NCBI GenBank assembly: GCA_017467185.1
Contig: JAFTSS010000001.1
Coordinates: 1 to 60,355 of the forward strand
DNA length: 60,355 nt
From: Paludibacteraceae bacterium
Lineage (GTDB): Bacteria > Bacteroidota > Bacteroidia > Bacteroidales > Paludibacteraceae
Direction of reading: 5' to 3'
A model generated the notes under the pieces. That model searched no databases, was not told the DNA's origin, and saw only the letters and a program-made list of their open reading frames with translations. How positions within the stretch are numbered: position 1 is the first letter of the stretch; every line of letters starts with the position of its first letter. Both the position numbers and the translations under genes were made by a program. This document shows, in pieces, positions 7,382 to 15,373 of this stretch.

Positions 7382-7395
7382 TGCGTATTTACGCA
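7382..7395. promoter_or_regulatory. second operator-like palindrome TGCGTATTTACGCA
   Basis: Six-base arms TGCGTA and TACGCA, identical to the copy at 7284-7297, with two central bases changed. It lies about 65 bp upstream of the -7 box. Confidence 0.45.
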
Positions 7396-7423
7396 TTTAT
7401 GGCTAGCGATAGACTTGATATGT

Positions 7424-7456
7424 AAAATAAAAAGGATGCGTATTGCATCCTTTTAT
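7424..7456 (-). terminator. terminator after rlmL
   Basis: On the minus strand AAAAGGATGC pairs with GCATCCTTTT around five bases and is followed by a TTTATTTT tract. It lies 36 bp after the methyltransferase stop. Confidence 0.75.
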
Positions 7457-7491
7457 TGTGAAATAGTTTATCTATGATTTTTGAGTAATGA

Positions 7492-8658
7492 TTATTTTTT
7501 CTCTTTTTTCTTGCGGACGAAGTCGTTGCGTTTGCCGGCGAAGATTTCGTATTTCCAGTATTCGCAGTCGAGGGCGCCGTTGCGGAGTTCGATTTTCTTT
7601 GAAGGTTTCATGCCAATGGCAGCAAGGCAGTCGGTGTGTGATGAGATGACCCATGCTTCGTTGCCTACGAAACCATGTTTTAGCGCAGTACCGATTTGGC
7701 GGTAGAGGTTGAAGAGGTCGTCGGACAAGATACGTTCGCCGTATGGCGGGTTGGTGACCATAAGAGCCTTTTGTGGCATAGGTTCGAACTCGGCGATAGG
7801 GCGTTGTTTGATTTCGATGTATTTAGAGAGGCCTGCTGCTTTGATGTTTTCGTTGGCGATTTCGACAGTGCGCTTGTTGATGTCGTAGCCGTAGATTTTG
7901 TGGGTAAATTCGCGTTCGCAAGAGTCGTCGTTGTAGATGTCGTCGAATAGGTCGGCATCGAAGTCGTTCCATTTTTCGAAGGCAAACGATTTGCGGTAGA
8001 TGCAAGGCGGAATGTTGAGAGCGATGAGGGCAGCCTCGATGAGGAATGTGCCTGAACCACACATAGGGTCAACAAAATCAGTTTCGCCATTCCAACCAGC
8101 CATGAGGAGCATACCAGCAGCAAGAGCTTCAGAGATAGGGGCTTCGTTTTGTGAGTTGCGGTAGCCACGTTTGTGGAGGCTTTCGCCTGAGGAGTCGAGC
8201 GAGAGGGTACATTCGTCGTGCGAAATATGCACGTTTATGAATAGGTCGGGATTGTTGATGCGGACATTAGGACGGCGGTTTTCGCGCTCCATGAATTGAT
8301 CGACGATGGCATCTTTCACTCTGTAAGCTACGAACTTAGAGTGGCGGAAACTTTCGGAATTGACAGTGGCGTCGATGGCAAAAGTAGTTTTTACGGTCAT
8401 AAATTTGCTCCAGTCGAAAGCTTTTACTTTGTCGTAAACCATGTCGGCATCGGAAGCCTTGAATTTTAGTATTGGTTTTAGGATGCGAATTGCGGTGCGA
8501 AGGTGTAGGTTGGCTTTGTACATCAAGGCTTTATCGCCTGTGAAAGATACGGCACGGCGGCCGATTGTTACGTTGTTTGCACCTAATTCGGTGAGTTCTT
8601 TTGCCAAAATCTCTTCTAAGCCGTAGTAGGTTTTGGCAACTAATTCAAATTCTTTCAT
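7492..8658 (-). CDS. rlmL: 23S rRNA guanine-N2 methyltransferase, RlmL/YpsC type
   Basis: A 388-residue protein: N-terminal ferredoxin-like/THUMP region (about 1-160), then the UPF0020 Rossmann methyltransferase. SAM-binding motif VDPMCGSGTFLIEAA is at about 198-212 and the catalytic NPPYGER at about 306-312; the NPPY tetrad marks N2-guanine methylation. It matches the N-terminal half of E. coli RlmL (which modifies G2445), without the RlmK half, as is usual outside gammaproteobacteria. The lysine-rich C terminus (VRKKKEKK) fits RNA binding. The gene stands alone with its own terminator. Confidence 0.85.
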   Translation of the reverse strand: MKEFELVAKTYYGLEEILAKELTELGANNVTIGRRAVSFTGDKALMYKANLHLRTAIRILKPILKFKASDADMVYDKVKAFDWSKFMTVKTTFAIDATVNSESFRHSKFVAYRVKDAIVDQFMERENRRPNVRINNPDLFINVHISHDECTLSLDSSGESLHKRGYRNSQNEAPISEALAAGMLLMAGWNGETDFVDPMCGSGTFLIEAALIALNIPPCIYRKSFAFEKWNDFDADLFDDIYNDDSCEREFTHKIYGYDINKRTVEIANENIKAAGLSKYIEIKQRPIAEFEPMPQKALMVTNPPYGERILSDDLFNLYRQIGTALKHGFVGNEAWVISSHTDCLAAIGMKPSKKIELRNGALDCEYWKYEIFAGKRNDFVRKKKEKK

Positions 8659-8734
8659 ATTGATAGTAGCGAGTAGTTAGTAGCGAGACTTGCTATTTTT
8701 TTACACTAAATTCAGAGTATTACTTTAAAAAATA

Positions 8735-9000
8735 TATTTTTTTAGACATAATGACAGAAGAACATATTTTTTTTATTTTACATAAAGGTCTTGTTTTTAC
8801 TTCGTAAAAATCTCGACACTAATGACATATTTTTAGTTACATTTATATAATTTGTCATTCATTTGCCAAGATACGCCATCGGCGTAGCAAGGTATATGTC
8901 GGTTAGTACAAAGTAGAAAGAGCTTTGCAGCATCATTCGTTTTACGACTTTCTACTTATTACTAATTTTATATTTTTATGTCATTCTGTCTAAAAAAATA
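8735..9000. repeat. 266-bp element bounded by 22-bp inverted repeats
   Basis: TATTTTTTTAGACATAATGACA at 8735-8756 (read as TATTTTTTTAGAC plus ATAATGACA) is matched by its reverse complement at 8979-9000 with one mismatch. Inside are a second perfect 10-bp inverted repeat (AAGTAGAAAG 8911-8920 / CTTTCTACTT 8948-8957) and smaller hairpins. This occupies nearly the whole 357-bp gap between rlmL and the NadR-like gene, and there is no ORF. It could be a MITE-like insertion or an extensively structured 3' region. Confidence 0.5.
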
Positions 9001-9015
9001 AAGTGTATGTTTTTT

Positions 9016-9573
9016 TTACTTATCTACTTGATTGTTACTGAGTTTTATTTGTTTAATAGCACATTTGAGACGGGCTTCGCCGAGACCTGAGACTTCGGCG
9101 TATGGGAAATGGTGTTGCTCGATGAGTTGTTTGTAGCGAGCATAGAGTTCGGGGCGGATGTTGGGGTTCTCGCGGACGGGGTCGTATTCCCAAGGAGTGT
9201 CGGGTTGACAGAGGAGGTAGAAATCTACGGGAGATTGTGCAATAGCTTCTGCAATCCATTCAGGTTCACGGTTATAGACTTTTTCGAACCATACTTTAGT
9301 AATAATTAAGTGAGTGTCAACGAATAGTAGGTATGGTTCGTCGGTAGTGGAAGGCGTGTTTTTGATTTGTTCGATTCTTTGTTTTAGGTGCTCGTGTTGA
9401 TAGCGGGCAATGTGTTCAACATCCTCGTAAGTGTATTTATAGTCGTGTTCAGCCACATAGTCGCGGGCATATTCAGCGATATATTCGCTGTGAAAATGCT
9501 CGGCAAGTTGCTGGCAGAGAGTGGATTTGCCAGTGCTTTCGGGACCAGTTACGACTATAACTTTTAGGTTCAT
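9016..9573 (-). CDS. NadR-like ATPase / nicotinamide riboside kinase domain protein
   Basis: A 185-residue single-domain protein with the P-loop GPESTGKSTL at about residues 10-19, the IAEYARDY motif and VDTHLIITKVW (Walker B). This is the AAA_28 domain found as the kinase part of NadR, which phosphorylates nicotinamide riboside to NMN. The adenylyltransferase and DNA-binding domains of enterobacterial NadR are absent. In Bacteroidetes this stand-alone form is often next to a PnuC transporter; none is visible here. It probably salvages NAD precursors, though other nucleoside substrates are possible. A -7 box (TATATTTG) lies 35 bp upstream. Confidence 0.75.
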   Translation of the reverse strand: MNLKVIVVTGPESTGKSTLCQQLAEHFHSEYIAEYARDYVAEHDYKYTYEDVEHIARYQHEHLKQRIEQIKNTPSTTDEPYLLFVDTHLIITKVWFEKVYNREPEWIAEAIAQSPVDFYLLCQPDTPWEYDPVRENPNIRPELYARYKQLIEQHHFPYAEVSGLGEARLKCAIKQIKLSNNQVDK

Positions 9574-9607
9574 TGTTTTATGAGATGTTTTTGCTCTAAA
9601 TAACTTG

Positions 9608-9615
9608 CAAATATA
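9608..9615 (-). promoter_or_regulatory. -7 box for the NadR-like gene
   Basis: TATATTTG on the minus strand, 35 bp before the ATG. The -33 region has only TTGC. Confidence 0.5.
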
Positions 9616-9667
9616 GTGTTTTTTTTGTGAATTTGCAAGAGAAGGAGATTTTTATAGGGGGATATTT

Positions 9668-10696
9668 TTAGAGTATCTCTATTAGTTTGTTGACATCTTC
9701 TTCGGTTGTGGCCCATGAGGTTACAAAGCGGACAGTGGTTTCGGTTGCGCCACGAACACCCCAGTCTTCGAAAGAGACGCCGCTCGCACGTAGGCGGTCG
9801 ATTACATCATTAGGCAAAATGAAAAACTGCTGATTGGTAGGCGAATCGATAGCTACACGATAGCCCTTATTGACAAAAGCAGTACGGATGCGTTGCGCTA
9901 ATACAACGGCATGTGCGCAGATACGCTCGTAGAGATTGTCGGTGAAAAGAGTGAGGAATTGCACGCCTAAGATTCTGCCTTTGGCACACAATGCGCCATG
10001 CTGTTTTACTAAAGGGAAGAAGTGGGGTAGTGTGGCAGGATTAGAGGCAACGACAGCTTCGCCAAAGAGTAGTCCGCATTTGGTGCCACCAATATAAAAT
10101 ACATCGCATAGGCGGGCTATATCGGGTAGAGTGACATCGCATGCTTTAGAGGCGAGGGCATAGCCGAGGCGAGCGCCGTCCATGTAGAGTGGAATATTGT
10201 GTTTGTGGCAAATGGCAGAGAGTTGCTCGAGTTCGTTGAGCGAATAGAGCGTGCCATACTCCGTTGGCATAGTGATATATAGCATGCCAGGAGCCACCAT
10301 GTGTTCGTAGGTCTCGTCGCGATAGAAATTAGTAATGTAGTTATCAACTTGTTCGGCTGTGATTTTGCCGCAGGTGTCGGGTAGGGTGAGGACCTTGTGA
10401 CCGCTATGCTCAATAGCACCACTTTCGTGGACATTGATGTGGCCACATTCGGCAGCCAAAACGCCCTCGTGGCGACGGAGAAGAGCATCGATGACAGTAG
10501 CATTGGTTTGGGTGCCACCTTCCATAAATTGAACTAACGCATTAGGTGCAGCGCAGGCAGAGCGGATGGCATCTTTGGCTTGTTGAGTATAAGGGTCGCA
10601 ACCATAACCAACAGTGTGTTCGAGGTTGGTTTCTATTAATCGGCGCATCACTTCGGGGTGGGCACCTGCCATGTAGTCGCTATTGAAGTAAATCAT
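9668..10696 (-). CDS. ltaE: low-specificity L-threonine aldolase
   Basis: A 342-residue PLP enzyme of the beta-eliminating lyase/threonine aldolase fold. The N-terminal NSDYMAGAHPEV, the central LYMDGARLGYAL and the lysine that binds PLP in YIGGTKCGLL (about residues 196-205) are all present. It cleaves L-threonine (and allo-threonine) to glycine and acetaldehyde, supplying glycine in the cytoplasm. It stands alone, with a -7 box TATCTTTG 60 bp upstream. The length is normal for the family. Confidence 0.88.
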   Translation of the reverse strand: MIYFNSDYMAGAHPEVMRRLIETNLEHTVGYGCDPYTQQAKDAIRSACAAPNALVQFMEGGTQTNATVIDALLRRHEGVLAAECGHINVHESGAIEHSGHKVLTLPDTCGKITAEQVDNYITNFYRDETYEHMVAPGMLYITMPTEYGTLYSLNELEQLSAICHKHNIPLYMDGARLGYALASKACDVTLPDIARLCDVFYIGGTKCGLLFGEAVVASNPATLPHFFPLVKQHGALCAKGRILGVQFLTLFTDNLYERICAHAVVLAQRIRTAFVNKGYRVAIDSPTNQQFFILPNDVIDRLRASGVSFEDWGVRGATETTVRFVTSWATTEEDVNKLIEIL

Positions 10697-10755
10697 AAAT
10701 GTATTGAATTTTAGATTGGATAAGTCTATGTTTTATATTTCTGAATATACTTGAG

Positions 10756-10763
10756 CAAAGATA
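10756..10763 (-). promoter_or_regulatory. -7 box for the threonine aldolase gene
   Basis: TATCTTTG on the minus strand about 60 bp upstream of the ATG. No clear TTTG at the expected -33 spacing. Confidence 0.5.
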
Positions 10764-10982
10764 TAAAAAATCTTGTAAGCATGCAAGATTGTAATAGTTT
10801 TTTTATGTTTTAAGTTTTTTGTCTCTTTTTGTTGTTATTGCTGAGATTTAATACTATTTAGTATTTCTTGCTTTTTGTGTTTTTATGTGTGTGATAAAGC
10901 TATTTGTGATAAAGCTTTTGAGTTAAAGATGAAATTGTGAATAATTTCCAACTTTCAACTTTCAACTTTCAACTTTTTTTTG

Positions 10983-10990
10983 TATCTTTG
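10983..10990 (+). promoter_or_regulatory. -7 box for the S41 protease gene
   Basis: TATCTTTG, 28 bp before the ATG at 11018. The CAACTTT tandem repeats lie in the -33 region and there is no good TTTG. Confidence 0.55.
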
Positions 10991-11017
10991 AAAATTGATT
11001 GTTTAAATTGGTGTATT

Positions 11018-12583
11018 ATGTATAGATTGAAATATATATTATTGGTTTTCACTTTGTTAGTGGGTATGCGCGGGTATGCGGATAGGACGGAATTGGAGCA
11101 GGCGGGAATGAAGTTGTCGCAATTTTTGTTTTATCTTGATAATTTGTATGTAGATACGGTGGATGTGGGCGAGTTGGCCGAGAAGGCAATTGTGGAGGTT
11201 TTGCAAGAGTTGGACCCTCACTCGTCGTATATTGCGGCAGAGGATGTGGCGGAGATGAATCAGGGTATTCAGGGAAATTTTGAGGGGATTGGAATATCGT
11301 ATCAGTTTATAAAAGACACAGTTGTGGTGAGTCAGACAATTGCGGGTTGTCCGGCAGAGAAAGTGGGGATGTTGCCAGGCGATAGATTGACGCATGTGGG
11401 CGAGACTTGTATTGCCGGTGTGGGGATGAAGCAGTCGGAGATACCGAAATTGATACGTGGACCTAAAGGGTCGAAAGTGGATGTTACGGTTGTGCGTAGA
11501 GGCGAGAAGAAGCCTATAGTATTCACGATTATACGCGATAAAATTCCGCTTCATTCTGTAGATGCATCATTCTATGTGGCTGATGGAGTGGGGTATGTGA
11601 AATTGAATAGTTTTTCGATTACCACGACAGACGAGATAGCGCAGGCATTGGATGAGTTGGAGAGAGAGGGCGAGTTGAAGAGCTTAGTGTTGGATTTGCA
11701 GTCGAATGGAGGCGGTGTGATGTCGGCAGCGATAGAGTTGGTTAATCTGTTTTTGCCAAAAGATAGGTTGATAGTATATACCGAAGGAGTGCATCAAGAT
11801 AGATTTTCGGCAATGTCGTTTGGAGGTAAGAAGTTGATAGATATGCCATTGTATGTGTTGATAGATGAACATTCGGCATCGGCGAGCGAGATTGTATCAG
11901 GTGCATTGCAAGATTGGGATAGAGCGACGATTGTTGGGCGTAGGTCGTTCGGTAAAGGATTGGTGCAAAGACCGTTGAGAATGAAAGATGGGTCGGAAAT
12001 TAGATTGACGACATCGAGATATTATACTCCATCGGGTAGAAATATACAAAAGCCATACTCAGAGGGGAAAGAGGAGTATTATAAAGACCTTGAAAGGAGA
12101 TATGAGCATGGGGAATTTGTAAATCCAGATAGTATAACATTCCCAGACTCGTTGAAATATAAGACATTAGTGGAAGGACGCACGGTGTATGGCGGAGGAG
12201 GTATATTCCCTGATGTGTTTGTGCCATTGGATACAACACGAGTGACAAAATTGCATAGGAATGTAGTGGCTAAAGGCGTGTTTAACAGTACAGTATCAGA
12301 GTATGTAGATCAGAATAGAAAAGCGTGGAGTCGTAAATATAGTACGTTTGAAGAGTTTGAGGCAGGATTTGAGATGAGTGAGAAGATTTATGATAGATTG
12401 ATAGCGAATGCGCGTAAAGAGAAGGTTGAGTTTGAGGAGGGAGATGTAGAGAAGAGTAAGGTGTTGTTGATGTTGCAGATGAAGGCGGTGGTGGCGCAAG
12501 GATTGTTTGGCACAGAGGCATTTTATAGGGTGATGTATGTGGAAAATGCGGCATTGAAGAAGGTGTTGGAGATGATGAAATGA
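11018..12583 (+). CDS. S41-family C-terminal processing peptidase
   Basis: A 521-residue exported protease (signal peptide, first about 22 residues). Order: N-terminal helical region, PDZ domain (about 80-165, with MLPGDRLTHVGETCI), S41 catalytic domain (about 180-390), and a long C-terminal helical region. The nucleophile is the serine in DEHSASASEI (about 285-294) and the general base the lysine in GRRSFGKGLVQ. Family members (Ctp/Prc) degrade or trim periplasmic proteins from the C terminus. I start at ATG 11018 rather than 10937: the -7 box at 10983-10990 would lie inside the longer version, and the shorter protein starts with a good signal peptide. Likely cotranscribed with thiL after a 160-bp gap. 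Confidence 0.85.
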   Translation: MYRLKYILLVFTLLVGMRGYADRTELEQAGMKLSQFLFYLDNLYVDTVDVGELAEKAIVEVLQELDPHSSYIAAEDVAEMNQGIQGNFEGIGISYQFIKDTVVVSQTIAGCPAEKVGMLPGDRLTHVGETCIAGVGMKQSEIPKLIRGPKGSKVDVTVVRRGEKKPIVFTIIRDKIPLHSVDASFYVADGVGYVKLNSFSITTTDEIAQALDELEREGELKSLVLDLQSNGGGVMSAAIELVNLFLPKDRLIVYTEGVHQDRFSAMSFGGKKLIDMPLYVLIDEHSASASEIVSGALQDWDRATIVGRRSFGKGLVQRPLRMKDGSEIRLTTSRYYTPSGRNIQKPYSEGKEEYYKDLERRYEHGEFVNPDSITFPDSLKYKTLVEGRTVYGGGGIFPDVFVPLDTTRVTKLHRNVVAKGVFNSTVSEYVDQNRKAWSRKYSTFEEFEAGFEMSEKIYDRLIANARKEKVEFEEGDVEKSKVLLMLQMKAVVAQGLFGTEAFYRVMYVENAALKKVLEMMK

Positions 12584-12634
12584 TGTGAGTTTGATATAAC
12601 TTTTATCTCACACGGAACGCACGGAATACACGGA
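12584..12634. repeat. partial copy of a dispersed element (GTTYGATATAA end)
   Basis: The sequence GTGAGTTTGATATAAC followed by TTTTATCTCACACGGAAC and CACGGA blocks is shared, in reverse orientation, with 58167-58216 and 59206-59255. Here only one end is found and no matching inverted end follows. It lies immediately after the S41 stop codon. Confidence 0.65.
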
Positions 12635-12743
12635 TTTTTATTATATGCTTTTCTGTTGTTGATAGAATTCGCTTTTTAACTGCGTCAAAGTCGCTTTGCG
12701 GAACACACGGAAGATTAATGAATTTTAATGTAAATATAAAAAT

Positions 12744-13787
12744 ATGACACAAATTCAAGAATTGGGCGAATTTCGTCTTATCGATGCACTAACAGAATGT
12801 ATCGAATTGCAAAATGAATCATCGAAAGTGGGCGTAGGTGATGACTGCGCAGTGATGAACTATGGCGAAAAAGATGTAGTGGCAACAACTGATTTGTTGT
12901 TGGAGGGTATTCATTTTGATTTGACATATACACCATTGAAACACTTGGGATATAAAGCAGCAATGGTGAATATTTCGGATGTTTGTGCGATGAATGCACG
13001 TCCAACACAGATGTTGGTGAGCATCGGTATATCGCAACGCTTTCATGTAGAGCAAATTGAGGAGCTTTATGCAGGTATATATTTAGCTTGTGAAAAGGCT
13101 GGAGTGGATGTTGTAGGTGGCGATACATCGGCATCGTTGACAGGTTTGACTATCAGTATCACTTGTCTTGGCGAGGTGGAAAAAGACCGTGCCGTGTTGC
13201 GTAGTGGCGCAAAAGAGACAGACTTGATTTGCGTTACAGGCGACCTCGGTGCAGCATATATGGGATTGCAATTGCTTGAACGTGAGAAACGTATCTTTGA
13301 GAGCGGACAAGATGAAGGATTTCAACCAGATTTTGCGGGTAAGGAGTATATACTTGAGCGTCAGTTGAAACCAGAGGCATGTATTGATACAATTAAATAT
13401 TTGCGAGAGAAAAATATTGTGCCAACAGCCATGATGGATGTTAGCGATGGATTGTCGTCGGAATTGTTGCATATCTGCAAAGCGAGTGGGGTGGGATGTC
13501 GCGTGTATGAAGATAAATTGCCAATCGACTATGCCACAGCATCGATGTGTGATGAGTTTAATATGAACTTGACAACTGTAGCGTTGAATGGAGGCGAGGA
13601 TTATGAGTTGTTGTTCACAGTGCCACTATCGGAACATGAAAAACTTCAAGGACTAGAAGGAGTGCATATTATAGGTCATATTACAGATGCAAACTCAGGT
13701 TCAGCACTTGTTACACGTGATGGTCAAGAGATTCAGATTACGGCACAAGGCTGGAATGCGTTTAAGGGGGAATCTGCAAAAGAATAA
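12744..13787 (+). CDS. thiL: thiamine-monophosphate kinase
   Basis: A 347-residue member of the PurM/SelD fold. The metal/ATP signatures GVGDDCAVM (about 30-38) and TTDLLLEGIHFD (about 48-59), VVGGDTS (about 124-130) and MMDVSDGLSSEL (about 230-241) are present. It makes thiamine diphosphate from thiamine monophosphate with ATP, the last step of vitamin B1 synthesis. No other thi genes are near. No promoter of its own is obvious, so it may be read from the S41 gene. Confidence 0.9.
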   Translation: MTQIQELGEFRLIDALTECIELQNESSKVGVGDDCAVMNYGEKDVVATTDLLLEGIHFDLTYTPLKHLGYKAAMVNISDVCAMNARPTQMLVSIGISQRFHVEQIEELYAGIYLACEKAGVDVVGGDTSASLTGLTISITCLGEVEKDRAVLRSGAKETDLICVTGDLGAAYMGLQLLEREKRIFESGQDEGFQPDFAGKEYILERQLKPEACIDTIKYLREKNIVPTAMMDVSDGLSSELLHICKASGVGCRVYEDKLPIDYATASMCDEFNMNLTTVALNGGEDYELLFTVPLSEHEKLQGLEGVHIIGHITDANSGSALVTRDGQEIQITAQGWNAFKGESAKE

Positions 13788-13819
13788 TCGTTTGTCGAAT
13801 TACTTAATTTTATGATATT

Positions 13820-14320
13820 ATGAAATTAAAGACCTATTTGTTACCTCTGTTGGTTCTGGCTATTTTTTCTGCTTGTAAGCCTTCGATTAAACGATATTCG
13901 GCAGAAATGGAGGATTCGGTGCGTTTTCAACTGGCAATTTGTAGTTCGGTGCCAAAAATTGAAAATTGGGCTGATATTTTGCAGTGGATTTCAAACCTTT
14001 CTGAGTTGTCGGACAAAATGCAGATGGATGGGAAGTCTTATCGTGATGCTTTAGTGGAATTGTCGGCCAATGAAAATTTTTATAATGAGGTCCTCGAACG
14101 GTATGACTCGATAGAGGTCATTTTGTCGGAACCTGTGGAGCTTGAACCTGGTCGAGTGTGGACTTTTTATGAAATTAATTCTAACATAAATTTCACTTTT
14201 ACGCTAATTCCTACTCAAAACGGCGATGTGTTCTATAAATGTACAGCCAATGAAGAGCAATTGACCAAACTTTTACAATCTAAATTTTGGGGCAGTGCTT
14301 TGGATTTGTTTCAACAATAA
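13820..14320 (+). CDS. small lipoprotein of unknown function
   Basis: A 166-residue protein with a lipoprotein signal peptide ending in the lipobox LAIFSAC (cysteine at about residue 19). The mature part has no motif I recognise; it is mixed alpha/beta in appearance and mildly acidic. It follows thiL by 32 bp, so the two may be cotranscribed, but a functional link is not evident. It is probably anchored in the outer or inner membrane. Confidence 0.75.
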   Translation: MKLKTYLLPLLVLAIFSACKPSIKRYSAEMEDSVRFQLAICSSVPKIENWADILQWISNLSELSDKMQMDGKSYRDALVELSANENFYNEVLERYDSIEVILSEPVELEPGRVWTFYEINSNINFTFTLIPTQNGDVFYKCTANEEQLTKLLQSKFWGSALDLFQQ

Positions 14321-14380
14321 TTTAGTTATTCGCTTGGAATGGTGGATATGTGATTTGTGCTTTTTGTGGTGTAAAATACA

Positions 14381-14412
14381 TTTGTATATGTAATTATTTT
14401 TTTGTAACTTTG
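14381..14412 (+). promoter_or_regulatory. promoter for rpiB
   Basis: TTTG at 14381-14384 and TAACTTTG at 14405-14412, spacer 20 bp. Confidence 0.75.
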
Positions 14413-14449
14413 CAGTCGCAAAAAAAGCTAATAATTAATTGAATAAAAT

Positions 14450-14908
14450 ATGAAACCAATCAATTTGCTTTCTATCGGTATAGCTTCTGACCATGCTGGT
14501 TATGATTTGAAAGAGGCTGTGAAAAAATATCTTGAAGAACAAGGTGTTATTGCTACTGATTTTGGTACAAATAGTACAGATAGTTGCGACTATCCTGATT
14601 TTGCTCACCCACTTGCTAATGCAGTAGAACAAGGAGCTTGTGAGTTTGGTATCGCAATTTGTGGTAGTGCAAATGGTATCACAATGACAGTGAACAAGCA
14701 TCAGGGTTGCCGTGCTGCAATTTGCTGGGAACCAGAATTGGCAGCTTTGGCTCGTCAACATAATAATGCTAATGTGCTTTCGTTGCCAGCTCGTTTTATT
14801 TCAGAAGAAAAAGCGTTGGAAATTGTGAAAACATTCTTTGCTAATGATTTTGAAGGTGGCCGTCACGAACGCCGTGTAGAAAAAATTGCAATACCAACAG
14901 TCGAATAA
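14450..14908 (+). CDS. rpiB: ribose-5-phosphate isomerase B
   Basis: A 152-residue protein of the RpiB/LacAB family. The N-terminal IGIASDHAGYDLK, the active-site cysteine in IAICGSANGITM (about residues 66-77) and the HNNANVLSLPAR motif are present. It interconverts ribulose-5-phosphate and ribose-5-phosphate in the non-oxidative pentose phosphate pathway. The usual CGTGIG loop reads CGSANG here, the variant common in Bacteroidetes. Monocistronic with its own promoter. Confidence 0.92.
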   Translation: MKPINLLSIGIASDHAGYDLKEAVKKYLEEQGVIATDFGTNSTDSCDYPDFAHPLANAVEQGACEFGIAICGSANGITMTVNKHQGCRAAICWEPELAALARQHNNANVLSLPARFISEEKALEIVKTFFANDFEGGRHERRVEKIAIPTVE

Positions 14909-15028
14909 ATATAATATTGATTTGTATATTTAGAAATTATGCATTGTAAAATGTGCATTATGAATTGAATAAAGGGGGGTGATTTTTAATTACTTAAGTA
15001 GAAAACGGATAAAAAAACATAAAAACAC

Positions 15029-15059
15029 TTTGCAGTGTCAAAAAAAACTGCTAACTTTG
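15029..15059 (+). promoter_or_regulatory. promoter of the rpsU-xerC-hpf operon
   Basis: TTTG at 15029-15032 and TAACTTTG at 15052-15059, spacer 19 bp. Confidence 0.8.
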
Positions 15060-15062
15060 CAA

Positions 15063-15092
15063 CCCGAATTTAAGTCGGGACGCATTGTGCGT
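15063..15092 (+). promoter_or_regulatory. two small hairpins in the rpsU leader
   Basis: CCCGA/TCGGG (15063-15079) is followed at once by ACGCA/TGCGT (15080-15092), right at the predicted 5' end of the transcript. They could stabilise the mRNA or be a protein-binding site; there is no Shine-Dalgarno sequence before rpsU. Confidence 0.45.
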
Positions 15093-15141
15093 TTTATTGT
15101 GATAAATAATTATTAATCAACCTATAAAATTACAAATTAAA

Positions 15142-15333
15142 ATGATTGTAGTACCAGTAAAAGAGGGCGAAAACATTGAAAAAGCTCTCAAAAAATTCAA
15201 ACGTAAATTCGAAAAAACAGGTGTTGTTAAAGAACTTCGTCGTCGTCAACAATTTGACAAACCATCAGTTGTTAAACGTGAAAAAATGCAACACGCTATT
15301 TACGTACAACAATTGCACCAAAACGAAGACTAA
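15142..15333 (+). CDS. rpsU: 30S ribosomal protein bS21
   Basis: A 63-residue basic protein matching bS21 in length and motifs (MIVVPVKEGENIEKALKKFK, then RRRQQFDKPSVVKREK). It sits at the 16S rRNA 3' end near the anti-Shine-Dalgarno sequence. In Flavobacterium johnsoniae, bS21 with bS6 and bS18 sequesters the anti-SD, which explains why this phylum rarely uses SD sequences. First gene of the operon with xerC and hpf, 40 bp before xerC. Confidence 0.95.
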   Translation: MIVVPVKEGENIEKALKKFKRKFEKTGVVKELRRRQQFDKPSVVKREKMQHAIYVQQLHQNED

Positions 15334-15373
15334 TATTTAGTCCGATTGTTATACGCAAAAAATAGGCAGGATT

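Larger units (their letters stand above)
10697..11017. other. divergent promoter region
   Basis: This 321-bp gap separates two diverging genes. It holds the minus-strand -7 box at 10756-10763, the plus-strand -7 box at 10983-10990 and, at about 10948-10975, a tandem CAACTTT 7-bp repeat (about four copies). Nothing else is recognisable. Confidence 0.6.

Noticed and set aside
10937-11017. Longer N terminus of the S41 protease
   Set aside because: It would be encoded by the CAACTTT repeats and the promoter and would bury the signal peptide.
12778-13472. Antisense ORFs opposite thiL
   Set aside because: Histidine- and serine-rich shadow frames with no motif; thiL is clear on the plus strand.
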